DNA of 64,000 nucleotides from UMGS363 sp051881815 (lineage in GTDB: Bacteria > Bacillota > Clostridia > Oscillospirales > Ruminococcaceae), in the NCBI GenBank assembly GCA_051881815.1, contig JBJEQP010000026.1:12533-76532 (forward strand), read 5' to 3'. The notes beneath the pieces are model-generated. The model was not told the DNA's origin, did no database searches, and saw only the letters and a list, made by a program, of their open reading frames with translations. Positions 25,081-33,400 of this stretch are shown here, in pieces. The first letter of the stretch is position 1. The number at the start of each line of letters is the position of its first letter. A program made the position numbers and the translations under genes.

Positions 25081-26934
25081 ATGTGTGGAATCGTCGGATA
25101 TGTCGGAAAGGAAGAATGTGCCGATATTCTTGTCAATGCGCTGCGCAGACTTGAATACAGAGGTTATGATTCCGCAGGTATCGCCGTTTTTGAGGGTGAC
25201 AGGATAAAGACCGTCAAAGCAAAGGGAAAGATCTGCCCCGAAAAAGGCGATGATAAGGGTACGGGACTTATGGCAAAGCTTGAAACCGAGGGAAAACCTG
25301 TCGGAAACTGCGGCATAGGTCATACACGCTGGGCTACTCACGGCGAACCGTCGGATATCAACTCTCACCCTATCGGAAACGGCAGAGTTTCCATTGTCCA
25401 TAACGGCATAATTGAAAATTACCGTGAAATAAAGGCTTTTCTCATATCCAAGGGCTACGGCTTTGAGAGTGAAACCGACACGGAAACCGTTGCAAAGCTG
25501 CTCGACTATTACTATGAGGGCGACCCGATAGACGCTGTCACAAAGGCGCTTGCGGACATCGAGGGCGCTTATGCGCTCGGGATAATCTTCCGTGAGCATA
25601 AGAATAAGATCTACGCCGCAAGAAAGGAAAGTCCGCTTATCGTCGGCAAGGGCGAAGGCGAAAACTTCATCGCTTCGGACGTAACTGCGATACTTGAACG
25701 CACACGCAATTACTACCTGCTCGACCATAACGAGATCGCGGAGATCACCGCAGATTCGATAAAATTCTATGATCTCCACAAAAATCTTGTTGAAAAGGAG
25801 CTCCAGACAGCTACATGGGATATCGAAGCAGCCGAAAAGGGCGGCTACGAGCATTTCATGCTAAAAGAAATACACGAACAGCCCTCTGCTGTAAGAAATA
25901 CTATTTCTCCCCGTATCCATGACGGACTTCCAAAATTTGACGAGGAGTGCGGCCTTTCATACGAAAAGATACGCAGCTATAAGAACATCTTTATAGTCGG
26001 CTGCGGCTCGGCTATGCACGCAGGAATGGTGGGAAAATACGTCATCGAAAAGCTTGCAAGAGTTCCCGTTACCGTTGATATCGCATCGGAATTCCGCTAC
26101 CGTGATCCGCTCGTGACCGACAAGGATCTCGTTATCATCATTTCACAGTCGGGCGAAACAGCCGACACTCTTGCAGCACTCAAGCTCTGCAACTCTCTCG
26201 GCGCAGATACGCTTGCGCTCGTAAATGTTGTCGGCTCGACCATCGCAAGAGAAGCAAAAATGGTGATGTACACCAACGCAGGACCCGAGATATCTGTCTG
26301 CTCAACAAAGGCTTACGCCGTACAGATCGCTTTTATGTATCTGCTCGCTTTCGGCATCGCTTATGCTGTCGGAGGGATAAGCGAAGAAAAATGCCGTGCT
26401 CTTACTCATGAGCTTGAACAGATACCCGATAAGATCCAGAAAAGCATTGATGACAAATCGGCTTATCAGTTTGTCGCTTCAAAGATAATGAACGCAGACA
26501 GCCTTCTTTATATCGGCAGAGGTCTTGACTATGCGTTAAGCATGGAGGGTTCGCTCAAATTAAAGGAAATTTCCTATATCCACAGCGAAAGCTACGCTGC
26601 AGGAGAGCTTAAACACGGTACGATCTCGCTGATTGATGACGGAACTCCAGTTATCGCCGTTGCAACGCAGCGTGATCTCTTTGAAAAGACAGCTTCCAAC
26701 GTCAAGGAAGTCAAAACAAGAGGCGCAAAGGTCGTTATGGTCTGCCGTGAGGATATGGATCCCGAAGCGGAGAGCGTTGACTATCTTGTAAAAATTCCCG
26801 TTACCGAAAGCGATATCCTTATGCCGATGATAACGGTAGTTCCTCTCCAGCTCATTGCATACTATACCGCCGTTCAGAGAGGAAATAACGTAGATAAGCC
26901 GAAAAACCTCGCAAAATCAGTAACGGTCGAATAA
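25081..26934 (+). CDS. glmS: Glutamine--fructose-6-phosphate aminotransferase (isomerizing)
   Basis: 617 residues: N-terminal class II glutaminase with the nucleophile cysteine directly after Met (MCGIVGYVG), then two SIS sugar-isomerase domains (VGCGSAMHAGM, SQSGETADT, YIGRGLDYALSMEGSLKLKE) and the C-terminal KSVTVE. It makes glucosamine 6-phosphate, the first step to UDP-GlcNAc for the cell wall genes further along. AAAGGAGG before the ATG. Confidence 0.96.
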   Translation: MCGIVGYVGKEECADILVNALRRLEYRGYDSAGIAVFEGDRIKTVKAKGKICPEKGDDKGTGLMAKLETEGKPVGNCGIGHTRWATHGEPSDINSHPIGNGRVSIVHNGIIENYREIKAFLISKGYGFESETDTETVAKLLDYYYEGDPIDAVTKALADIEGAYALGIIFREHKNKIYAARKESPLIVGKGEGENFIASDVTAILERTRNYYLLDHNEIAEITADSIKFYDLHKNLVEKELQTATWDIEAAEKGGYEHFMLKEIHEQPSAVRNTISPRIHDGLPKFDEECGLSYEKIRSYKNIFIVGCGSAMHAGMVGKYVIEKLARVPVTVDIASEFRYRDPLVTDKDLVIIISQSGETADTLAALKLCNSLGADTLALVNVVGSTIAREAKMVMYTNAGPEISVCSTKAYAVQIAFMYLLAFGIAYAVGGISEEKCRALTHELEQIPDKIQKSIDDKSAYQFVASKIMNADSLLYIGRGLDYALSMEGSLKLKEISYIHSESYAAGELKHGTISLIDDGTPVIAVATQRDLFEKTASNVKEVKTRGAKVVMVCREDMDPEAESVDYLVKIPVTESDILMPMITVVPLQLIAYYTAVQRGNNVDKPKNLAKSVTVE

Positions 26935-26949
26935 AAGGAATCAGTTCAG

Positions 26950-27909
26950 ATGGATAAAAAATTGATCTCGGTAGTTGTCCCCTGCTATAACGAGGAAGAA
27001 GTTCTTCCGCTGTTTTATGATGAGATAGTGCGTGTGAGCGGAGAGATGATGAACGCTCATCCGCAGCTTTCCTTTGAATTTCTCTTCATAAATGACGGAT
27101 CAAAGGATAAGACCCTCACCATTTTACGAAATCTTGCGAAAAAAGACAGCCGTGTCCGCTATGTTTCATTCTCACGGAACTTCGGCAAGGAGGCTGCACT
27201 CTATGCAGGACTGGAAAACTCAATGGGTGACTATGTTGTGACCCTTGACGCAGACCTGCAGCATCCCCCGAAGCTTATTCCCGAGATGTATGAGATCGTA
27301 GCTTCGGGCGAATACGACTGCGCCGCAACAAGAAGAATTTCCCGAAAGGGCGAGCCGAAGCTGCTCTCGTTCTTCTCACGCTGCTTTTATAAGGTCATAA
27401 ACAGCATCTCACAAACGCAGATAGTCGACGGCGCACAGGATTTCCGCTTTATGACAAGACAGATGGTGAACGCTATCCTCTCAATGAGCGAACGCAACCG
27501 CTTCTCAAAGGGCATTTTCTCCTGGGTCGGCTTTGATACAAAGTATATCCCCGTTGAAAATACCGAACGTGCAGCAGGAACGACCACATGGAACTTCCGG
27601 AAGCTTTTCAGATATTCCCTCGAAGGCATCATGGCGTTCTCGACAGCTCCGCTCGCATTCTCCGTCCTTATGGGAATGATAGTTCTCATAGCTTCACTTG
27701 TAATGCTTGTGATCACAATAGTGAACGCCTGCAATAACAACGCTTGGGAGCTGCCGCTCATCGCATTTCTCATAACCTTTGTCGGCGGACTGCAGATTTT
27801 CTGCGGCGGAATAAACGCCCTCTATGAGCAGAAGCTCTATACCGAGATAAAGAAAAGACCTATCTATATAGCAAAAGAAACCGAAAAAGATGAAAGGAAT
27901 GAAAAATAA
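26950..27909 (+). CDS. Family 2 glycosyltransferase, polyprenyl-phosphate type, membrane-anchored
   Basis: 319 residues. GT-A domain with VVVPCYNEEEVLPLFYDEI, the DADLQHPP metal site and the QDFRFMTR acceptor loop, then two membrane segments at about 232-258 and 268-290. This is the layout of GtrB/DPM1-like enzymes that move a sugar from a nucleotide donor to polyprenyl phosphate for use outside the membrane. Donor sugar not predictable. It follows glmS by 15 bases and overlaps the pyrophosphatase by one base. Confidence 0.86.
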   Translation: MDKKLISVVVPCYNEEEVLPLFYDEIVRVSGEMMNAHPQLSFEFLFINDGSKDKTLTILRNLAKKDSRVRYVSFSRNFGKEAALYAGLENSMGDYVVTLDADLQHPPKLIPEMYEIVASGEYDCAATRRISRKGEPKLLSFFSRCFYKVINSISQTQIVDGAQDFRFMTRQMVNAILSMSERNRFSKGIFSWVGFDTKYIPVENTERAAGTTTWNFRKLFRYSLEGIMAFSTAPLAFSVLMGMIVLIASLVMLVITIVNACNNNAWELPLIAFLITFVGGLQIFCGGINALYEQKLYTEIKKRPIYIAKETEKDERNEK

Positions 27910-28454
27910 TGAATATCTGGCATGATATTTCCCCGAACAGAATAACCAAAAACGACTTTTTTGCAGTAATCGAGATCGAAAAGGGCAGCAAAATGAAGTA
28001 TGAGCTCGACAAGAAAACGGGCTTCCTGATGCTCGACCGAGTTCTTTACACATCAACGCACTATCCCGCAAACTACGGCTTTATCCCCCGTACCTATGCC
28101 GATGACGGAGATCCGCTCGATGTGCTCGTGCTCTGCTCCGAGTCAATTGAGCCGCTCGCACTTGTAAAATGCTATCCTATCGGCGTTATCTCAATGCTCG
28201 ATAACGGCGCACTTGACGACAAGATCATCGCTATCCCGTTCAACGACCCGACATATAATTCCTATAAGGATGTATCCGAGCTTCCGAAGCACGTTTTCGA
28301 TGAAATGTCGCACTTCTTCACGGTTTACAAGTCGCTTGAGGGCAAGGAAACTGTCATTGACGAAGTAAAGGGAAAAGAGGACGCAGTAAAGATCATCGAA
28401 CGCTGCCTTGACAGATACATAGACTGTTTCTGCAAGGGTAAAGAACACGAATGA
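27909..28454 (+). CDS. ppa: Inorganic pyrophosphatase (family I)
   Basis: 181 residues. The metal site signature DDGDPLDVLVL, the preceding YPANYGFIPRTY, and VKGKEDAVKII are typical of family I soluble pyrophosphatases. It removes pyrophosphate made by nucleotidyl and glycosyl transfer reactions. The ATG overlaps the stop of the glycosyltransferase (TAATG). A heptamer-bracketed terminator element begins three bases after its stop. Confidence 0.94.
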   Translation: MNIWHDISPNRITKNDFFAVIEIEKGSKMKYELDKKTGFLMLDRVLYTSTHYPANYGFIPRTYADDGDPLDVLVLCSESIEPLALVKCYPIGVISMLDNGALDDKIIAIPFNDPTYNSYKDVSELPKHVFDEMSHFFTVYKSLEGKETVIDEVKGKEDAVKIIERCLDRYIDCFCKGKEHE

Positions 28455-28518
28455 TCTAATGCGTAATTCGTAATGCGCAATTCGTAATTATTGAGTGCTG
28501 TAAATTTAATAACTAAAA

Positions 28519-28568
28519 AAACGGTATAACCACGAAACTATTTTTTGTCGTGATTATACCGTTTATTT
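28519..28568. terminator. Bidirectional terminator hairpin, copy 2
   Basis: Stem 28519-28535 with 28548-28564. Compared with copy 1, a C-G pair in the stem is T-A here, a compensating change that keeps pairing. Confidence 0.8.
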
Positions 28569-28606
28569 ATTTCTATCAGATTGCGAAGCTAAAAGCGCTG
28601 ATTAAT

Positions 28607-28704
28607 ACTACACACCAATAAAATATAGAAAAAAATCTGCGCCGAAATCCTATATATTCGAGATTGTCGGCTTGATTTTTCCAAATTTTAAATGGTGTTT
28701 TGTA
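28607..28704. repeat. 98-bp palindromic element, short class (copy 2), nested
   Basis: TACTACACACCAATAAAAT at the left pairs imperfectly with the right end ATGGTGTTTTGTA. The interior (AAAAAAATC, CCGAAATC with GATTGTCGG, CTTGATTTTT) has the same plan as 12557-12656 with changed bases. It interrupts the heptamer element. Confidence 0.6.
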
Positions 28705-28747
28705 TAAATTACGCATTACGCATTACGCATTACGCATTACGCATTAA

Positions 28748-29677
28748 CTAAAACTCTATCTTTTCCAGCTTATCAAGATCATACGGTGTTTCCTGATATA
28801 CACAGTAGTTTATCCAGTTGCTGAACATAAGATTAGCATGACATCGCCATGTGAAATTCGGCGGCTGCGACGGGTCGTTATACGGAAAATAGTGCGCAGG
28901 AACGCAAATATTCAGTCCCTTGTCAAGGTCGCGGAAATACTCGTTTTTCAGCGTGAATCTATCGTACTCGCTGTGCCCAGTTACAAAAAAGAATCTCTCG
29001 TTCTTGTCTGCGATGATATGTACTCCCGATTCGGCTGATGAAGTAAGTATTTTCAAGGTGCTTACCTTCTCGATATCCTCTCTGCGGACTTCGGTATGCC
29101 TTGAATGAGGTACATAGAATGTTTCGTCAAAGCCTCTTACGAGCGGATGATTTGCGACCTCGGTCTTATGCGGAAAGATACCGAACATCTTCCTCGGCAG
29201 ATCATACTTCGGAATTCCGAAATGGTAGTAAAGTCCTGCCTGTGCCGCCCAGCAGATATGGAACGTTGAGAAAACGTGAGTCTTCGACCACTCCATTATC
29301 TCGCAAAGCTCGCCCCAGTAATCAACATCCTCAAACGGCATCTGCTCAACGGGCGCACCCGTTATGATAAGTCCGTCAAAGCGCTGATCCTTTACATCCT
29401 CAAATGTTTTGTAGAACTTAATAAGATGCTCCTGTGAGGTATTCTTCGACTTATGAGTTGCTGTCTGAAGAAGCTCGATATCGACCTGGATAGGTGTATT
29501 TGAAAGAAGACGGAGTATCTGTGTTTCCGTTTCTATCTTCTTCGGCATAAGGTTAAGTATTGCTATTTTAAGCGGACGGATGTCCTGCTTATCTGCCTTT
29601 CCGCTCGGCATAACGAAGATGTTCTCATTATTGAGCACAGAAAATGCAGGCAGATTATCGGGTATTTTTATTGGCAT
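28748..29677 (-). CDS. metAA: Homoserine O-acetyltransferase (MetA type)
   Basis: 309 residues from the ATG at 29677 (GAGAGGAA upstream). The MetA catalytic set is present at family positions: C142 (ICWAAQAG), H235 and E237 (TGHSEYD). Residue 111 is glutamate (GAPVE); in characterised MetA proteins E111 goes with acetyl-CoA and glycine with succinyl-CoA, so acetylation is predicted. The enzyme directs homoserine, made by hom at 21851, into methionine. It lies 25 bases downstream of a lipoprotein gene. Confidence 0.93.
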   Translation of the reverse strand: MPIKIPDNLPAFSVLNNENIFVMPSGKADKQDIRPLKIAILNLMPKKIETETQILRLLSNTPIQVDIELLQTATHKSKNTSQEHLIKFYKTFEDVKDQRFDGLIITGAPVEQMPFEDVDYWGELCEIMEWSKTHVFSTFHICWAAQAGLYYHFGIPKYDLPRKMFGIFPHKTEVANHPLVRGFDETFYVPHSRHTEVRREDIEKVSTLKILTSSAESGVHIIADKNERFFFVTGHSEYDRFTLKNEYFRDLDKGLNICVPAHYFPYNDPSQPPNFTWRCHANLMFSNWINYCVYQETPYDLDKLEKIEF

Positions 29678-29702
29678 CGGGGGTTCCTCTCTTGTAAATA
29701 AA

Positions 29703-30224
29703 TTACGGCTCGTTCGTAAGCGCAGTATCAGCCTTGACTCGGTCGCTCGGAACGGCAGGGATGTCGGAAAGATCAAATATCGGCGAAGTTACGGAGCTTT
29801 GAGTCTTTTCCGTGTTCTTCGCACAGGTCACAGTCTGCGCTCCGTCCTCATCCTCGTTCCTCGGCACGGTCGTGACAGCGGTTTCAGCCTGTTCTCCCGT
29901 TTCCATTGTAACGGCGGTGACACGCTCCATCGAAGGCACGGTCTGGGTATCTTCCCTTGAAACAGCAGTATCCCGTACCATTCCACCCAAAGTTTGCGAC
30001 GCTTCCGCACGGATAGAGGATTCCATCTCGTGCAGCGAAGAAATGTATTCGCTGTAGGTTTCGGGACGGCTCGTTTCGCTTGAAGTGACCGTTGTCAGCA
30101 CGGCTGCTTTATTCGTTGCGGTCTGCCTCGGAGCGTTCGACGGATAGTAATCCTCACAGCCCGAAAGCGGCAGCACCGCAAAAATTGTCAGAAAAAGTAA
30201 AATAATTCTTCTATAAGTTTTCAT
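29703..30224 (-). CDS. Putative lipoprotein, Ser/Thr-rich
   Basis: 173 residues. An N-terminal signal with a lipobox (FAVLPLSGC, Cys at residue 23) predicts anchoring to the outer face of the membrane. The mature part is low complexity, rich in T, S, E and V, with no recognised domain. Function unknown. Upstream of metA in the same direction with a 25-base gap, so cotranscription is likely but may carry no functional meaning. Confidence 0.7.
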   Translation of the reverse strand: MKTYRRIILLFLTIFAVLPLSGCEDYYPSNAPRQTATNKAAVLTTVTSSETSRPETYSEYISSLHEMESSIRAEASQTLGGMVRDTAVSREDTQTVPSMERVTAVTMETGEQAETAVTTVPRNEDEDGAQTVTCAKNTEKTQSSVTSPIFDLSDIPAVPSDRVKADTALTNEP

Positions 30225-30258
30225 AGCTATACTATTATAACACAGCTTTGTTTAATTT

Positions 30259-30816
30259 TCAAGAGTTTTTGAGGATAATACCGTTCTTTCCCCATTTTAT
30301 GACGGTCTTGTACCCAAGCCTTGCATACCAGTCCGCAACGCCCGTGTAATGGATATAGCTGATATCAAAGCCTTCATCGGCAAGGAGCTTTGTCACCCTT
30401 GCGACCATAGAAAGCCCTATTCCCTTGTTGCGGAACTCGGGGACAGTTCCTACACAGCCGGGGCCTCCGACCTTTAGCCTGCTGCCGTTCACGGTATGCT
30501 CTCCCATATCGTCCACGATACAAAAGCTTGCGATCATTCCGCCGCAGTATCCGCAGAAAACTCTTACCCCGTCAAAATACTGCACCCAATCCTTGTCGAC
30601 CTTGCCGACCGCAGCCTTCAATTCGTCTAAATTTCCGTCAAAAAATCCAAAGGAAACATCCTCCGCAAAGCTTTTTTCATAGCTTATCACTTCACTTTTG
30701 AGCGGAAAAAGCATCTCCTCATAAGCCTCGTCCTCGGGCATATTTTTAATGCTTTCGCTTTCAAAAAAATTGGGATAAAGGCTGTTGAATAATATGATAC
30801 TGTCTTGTTCGTTCAT
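30259..30816 (-). CDS. GNAT-family acetyltransferase
   Basis: 185 residues from the ATG at 30816, chosen for CGGAG eleven bases upstream. Acetyl-CoA loop: VGTVPEFRNKGIGLSMV near residue 120, followed by the family's WYARLGYK. The N-terminal 70 residues are acidic and variable. Substrate unknown. Base composition resembles the surrounding core genes, unlike the two genes to its right. Confidence 0.82.
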   Translation of the reverse strand: MNEQDSIILFNSLYPNFFESESIKNMPEDEAYEEMLFPLKSEVISYEKSFAEDVSFGFFDGNLDELKAAVGKVDKDWVQYFDGVRVFCGYCGGMIASFCIVDDMGEHTVNGSRLKVGGPGCVGTVPEFRNKGIGLSMVARVTKLLADEGFDISYIHYTGVADWYARLGYKTVIKWGKNGIILKNS

Positions 30817-30892
30817 GTTTTTTCTCCGTATAAAATCTCTGTAAAATGCTTTTGACTTTGTTATAACAAATGGCTTATATTTACTCAATTAA

Positions 30893-31504
30893 CTATATAT
30901 TGACTTCATAAATTTCAAAAACAATAAAATCTCCTTCTTCTAAAGTAAACGGATCATGATTCTTTTTGAATTTTTCACGTTGAATTATGTATTCTTGTAT
31001 TTCTTCTCTTGTTTGAAATAAACCATTTTCATTTAGCTTAAATTGCGGAAAAACATATGGCACTTCATTGTAAACTGCTGAATAATTATCTCCGTCTTCG
31101 TAAGCATAATCATACCCTAAAAACCTTGTATCAAAATCTATTTTTTCATCAAACAAAGGAGAAGAAATATCTGTTTTTACTAATAGAACTCTATATTTAA
31201 TTCCATTTTCTTTTGAAACTTTTATATAGTTATATACATAATTTAAATCTGTACATGCACAAATCCATGTATGCGGTTCCAAATTCCAATATGTTCTTCC
31301 AATGTATTCATCATAGTAAGGCTCGAACTGTTTTTTAAATGCTTCGTTGTAATTCAAATACCAATTTTGTCCGGTATTATCACTAAAGCCACTGCCGTCT
31401 ATTCCTTTATATGAGTTGTTTTTGTATTCTTGAATTATAAAGCCATTACAAAAAATATATATTCCTCCCCCACATTCTGATTTGCAAATCAGTTTATCTC
31501 CCAA
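30893..31504 (-). CDS. Hypothetical protein, AT-rich gene
   Basis: Up to 203 residues, Tyr-, Asn- and acid-rich, no signal or membrane segment, no family I recognise. No ATG occurs near the N-terminus; the longest reading begins with TTG at 31504 and has no well-spaced ribosome site, so the true start is unsure. The gene is clearly richer in A and T than its neighbours and follows an AT-rich acetyltransferase by 11 bases, suggesting that both came in together by transfer. Confidence 0.55.
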   Translation of the reverse strand: MGDKLICKSECGGGIYIFCNGFIIQEYKNNSYKGIDGSGFSDNTGQNWYLNYNEAFKKQFEPYYDEYIGRTYWNLEPHTWICACTDLNYVYNYIKVSKENGIKYRVLLVKTDISSPLFDEKIDFDTRFLGYDYAYEDGDNYSAVYNEVPYVFPQFKLNENGLFQTREEIQEYIIQREKFKKNHDPFTLEEGDFIVFEIYEVNI

Positions 31505-31515
31505 ATTGGAATTTG

Positions 31516-31935
31516 CTAAATTCCTTTAATCAAGAACATCTCCATTGGTTGCTCGTACCCTAGAACATCTATAACAAAACCGCCACAATCTTTATACCCT
31601 AATTTTCTATAAAAATGCTGCGCCTCTTCATCAACCTGTGTAGATGTCAGAAGCATACCATATCCTTGTGATTTCATATCCTTTTCCCAATGTTCCATAA
31701 GTTTCTTTCCATAACCTTTTCCGTGATAATTCCATTCAACAAATAACATTGTACAAAATGGCGTATTATCCCAAAAAAGATTATATCTCAATAATCCTAT
31801 TGGTTTATTATCATATAATAAAATGTATCCCCTTTTATCTCTAACTTTATTATCAAATTCTTGCTCTGGCAAATGCTTATCAAGACTATACCAAAACTCT
31901 TTATCTTCTGATTGAACATACCTAATTTCTAGCAT
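31516..31935 (-). CDS. GNAT-family acetyltransferase, AT-rich gene
   Basis: 139 residues, compact GNAT fold: CTMLFVEWNYHGKGYGKKLMEHWEKDM is split around the acetyl-CoA loop (YHGKGYGKKL), and HFYRKLGYKDCGG closes the site. AGAGGTGA lies before the ATG. Codon use is AT-rich compared with core genes. Substrate unknown; such small GNATs include resistance and toxin-type enzymes, but nothing here proves either. Confidence 0.8.
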   Translation of the reverse strand: MLEIRYVQSEDKEFWYSLDKHLPEQEFDNKVRDKRGYILLYDNKPIGLLRYNLFWDNTPFCTMLFVEWNYHGKGYGKKLMEHWEKDMKSQGYGMLLTSTQVDEEAQHFYRKLGYKDCGGFVIDVLGYEQPMEMFLIKGI

Positions 31936-32044
31936 TTCTTCACCTCTCTAAATTCAAACTATCTATCCCTAAAAATTCCGATTTGATTTATTAAAAAACA
32001 ACATCCGATCATCGCAATAGCTCCGAGCCATTTTATATATTACA

Positions 32045-32080
32045 AAAACAAGCCGTTTCTGAAATTGATCGGAAACGGCT
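32045..32080 (-). terminator. Intrinsic terminator of the HD gene
   Basis: Stem 32051-32059 with 32072-32080 (AGCCGTTTC and complement), followed on the minus strand by a T-rich run. Confidence 0.75.
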
Positions 32081-32099
32081 GAACTTATGCTTTTATCGG

Positions 32100-32639
32100 T
32101 CAATCGACCTGTGCTTTTCTGCGAAGGATCTTTCTGAAAAAGCCTTCCTTCATCTTTGCAAAAAGGTTGGACATAACCTCCATTGAACCGCAGAGCTTAT
32201 CCGTGAAAACAATAACGAGGGTTTCACGATATCTCGGAAGCGCGCAGAGATTAAGCGGAAACATATGCTTTTCAATTATATCGCTTTCAAGTGCAGAAAC
32301 ATAGAAATACTTCTTCGCATTTTCCAGCGACTTATGTGCGTGGGTAAAACCGTGGAGGCGTTCTCCCTCGGCAGGCTTATGAGTGTGCCAGTCATAGAGG
32401 AAGAGGTCATGCAGAAGTCCGGCACGAGCACCTGCTCTCTGATTGAGATTGAAAAGCTTACATATCTTATAGTTGAAATAGGAAACATTCAAGCAATGCT
32501 GAAAACAGGTCGTTGTTCCGTGGTGGGTGAAATTCTCCATCTGACGCACAACGCTGCTTTCGAGAAGGTCGGCAACGAGCGTATAGTATTCGCTGTCCTT
32601 ATTTTCGAGGTCTGCCTTAAAACAAATGGCTTTTAACAT
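32100..32639 (-). CDS. HD-domain phosphohydrolase
   Basis: 179 residues with HD motifs in order: H in TCFQHCLNVSYF, HD in AGLLHDLFLYDW, H in FTHAHKSLENA and the histidine of EKHMFPLN, then D in FTDKLCG. This resembles small HD phosphohydrolases of clostridia with a five- or six-ligand metal site. Substrate unknown. Single-gene unit with its own terminator. Confidence 0.8.
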   Translation of the reverse strand: MLKAICFKADLENKDSEYYTLVADLLESSVVRQMENFTHHGTTTCFQHCLNVSYFNYKICKLFNLNQRAGARAGLLHDLFLYDWHTHKPAEGERLHGFTHAHKSLENAKKYFYVSALESDIIEKHMFPLNLCALPRYRETLVIVFTDKLCGSMEVMSNLFAKMKEGFFRKILRRKAQVD

Positions 32640-32833
32640 CGTACCTTGCCTTTCAAAATTACGGAAAACACACTTTTACGGTGATTTTCCATATATCACA
32701 TCGTAGAAAATATATTTTAATTGGCTTTTTCTTAATTATATATTAATACAGCCGCATATACAATTGCTTTTATACACATATTTTTTAAACTTTTTATTAA
32801 TTAAATCGGTAAAACTGCCAATATATCAATTTA

Positions 32834-32990
32834 TACTAATTCCAAACCGTTCTATAGACAAAGACAACAGATAGAATGATCCAAGTCAAGGAAGACGACC
32901 GCAGGCAGGCTGTCGCCTGTCAAGGGAGCCTGACGCAGAATTGGATTATTATATCCGAGTATTTGTCTATAGGTTGGTTTGGAATTAGTA
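32834..32990. repeat. 157-bp palindromic element, long class (copy 1)
   Basis: Ends are TACTAATTCCAAACC and its exact complement, flanked by TA. A conserved core (GTCAAGGAAGACGACCGCAG, then an apical hairpin CAGGC-TGTC-GCCTG, then CAAGGGAGCCTGACG) lies between long pairing arms. The reverse complement at 51748-51905 is nearly identical; 56146-56303 keeps the core with different arms. It lies about 170 bp upstream of the mraZ promoter. Confidence 0.85.
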
Positions 32991-33162
32991 TTAAAGCTCC
33001 AAAATGAGAAGAAACATTCGGGGTAAGCCTGTCAATGCAAAGAATCATTACTTTTTTGCAGCATTTTCGATTTATGGCAGAATACGACTTTACCTTGTTA
33101 AAATTGCACTAATAAACGCCGAAAATTTATCCAAAAATTTCGTCGGAAAGTTCTTTCAAAGG

Positions 33163-33191
33163 TTGCAAATCGGTTACAGATGGTGTATAAT
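33163..33191 (+). promoter_or_regulatory. Promoter of the dcw cluster
   Basis: TTGCAA (33163-33168), 17-bp spacer ending in TG, TATAAT (33186-33191). The expected start point falls at the first MraZ box. Confidence 0.8.
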
Positions 33192-33197
33192 ATCATT

Positions 33198-33237
33198 AAA
33201 GTGGTGAAATATCCCACAAAGTGGGTCAAAGTGGTGA
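33198..33237 (+). promoter_or_regulatory. MraZ operator, four boxes at 10-bp spacing
   Basis: AAAGTGGTGA (33198), a degenerate box AATATCCCAC (33208), AAAGTGGGTC (33218) and AAAGTGGTGA (33228), head to tail with exact 10-bp period just after the -10 box. MraZ is known to bind such GTGG-type direct repeats and repress its own cluster. Confidence 0.8.
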
Positions 33238-33250
33238 TTTTCCACCTGAC

Positions 33251-33337
33251 TTTCCACATCGTGTGGAAAAGTTAAGTTAAAAAATATGTGAAAAAAGTGG
33301 AAAATCCGATCAGAAATACCGAATATAGCGGTATTTC
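33251..33337 (+). other. Two hairpins in the mraZ leader
   Basis: TTTCCACA with TGTGGAAA (33251-33258, 33262-33269) and GAAATACCG with CGGTATTTC (33313-33321, 33329-33337), both perfect, lie in the leader between operator and start. No T runs follow. Confidence 0.5.
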
Positions 33338-33400
33338 GACATTAAAACTATCTGAAAACAATGTGGAAAGGCGGTGAAGAACTTGGGCGGAAACACTTTA

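Larger units (their letters stand above)
28457..28746. repeat. Heptamer-bracketed terminator element (copy 2, with nested insertion)
   Basis: Heptamers TAATGCG/TAATTCG/TAATGCG/CAATTCG (28457-28484), a hairpin region, then five ATTACGC units (28708-28742). Bases 28457-28590 match the reverse complement of 18590-18720 throughout, including the sequence next to the hairpin (CTATCAGATTGCGAAGCT). About 100 bp present here and absent from copy 1 is a separate palindromic element (28607-28704). The unit lies between convergent ppa and metA. Confidence 0.8.

Noticed and set aside
33004..33207. Small open frame upstream of mraZ
   Set aside because: It runs through the -35/-10 boxes and the first MraZ box and has no ribosome site.
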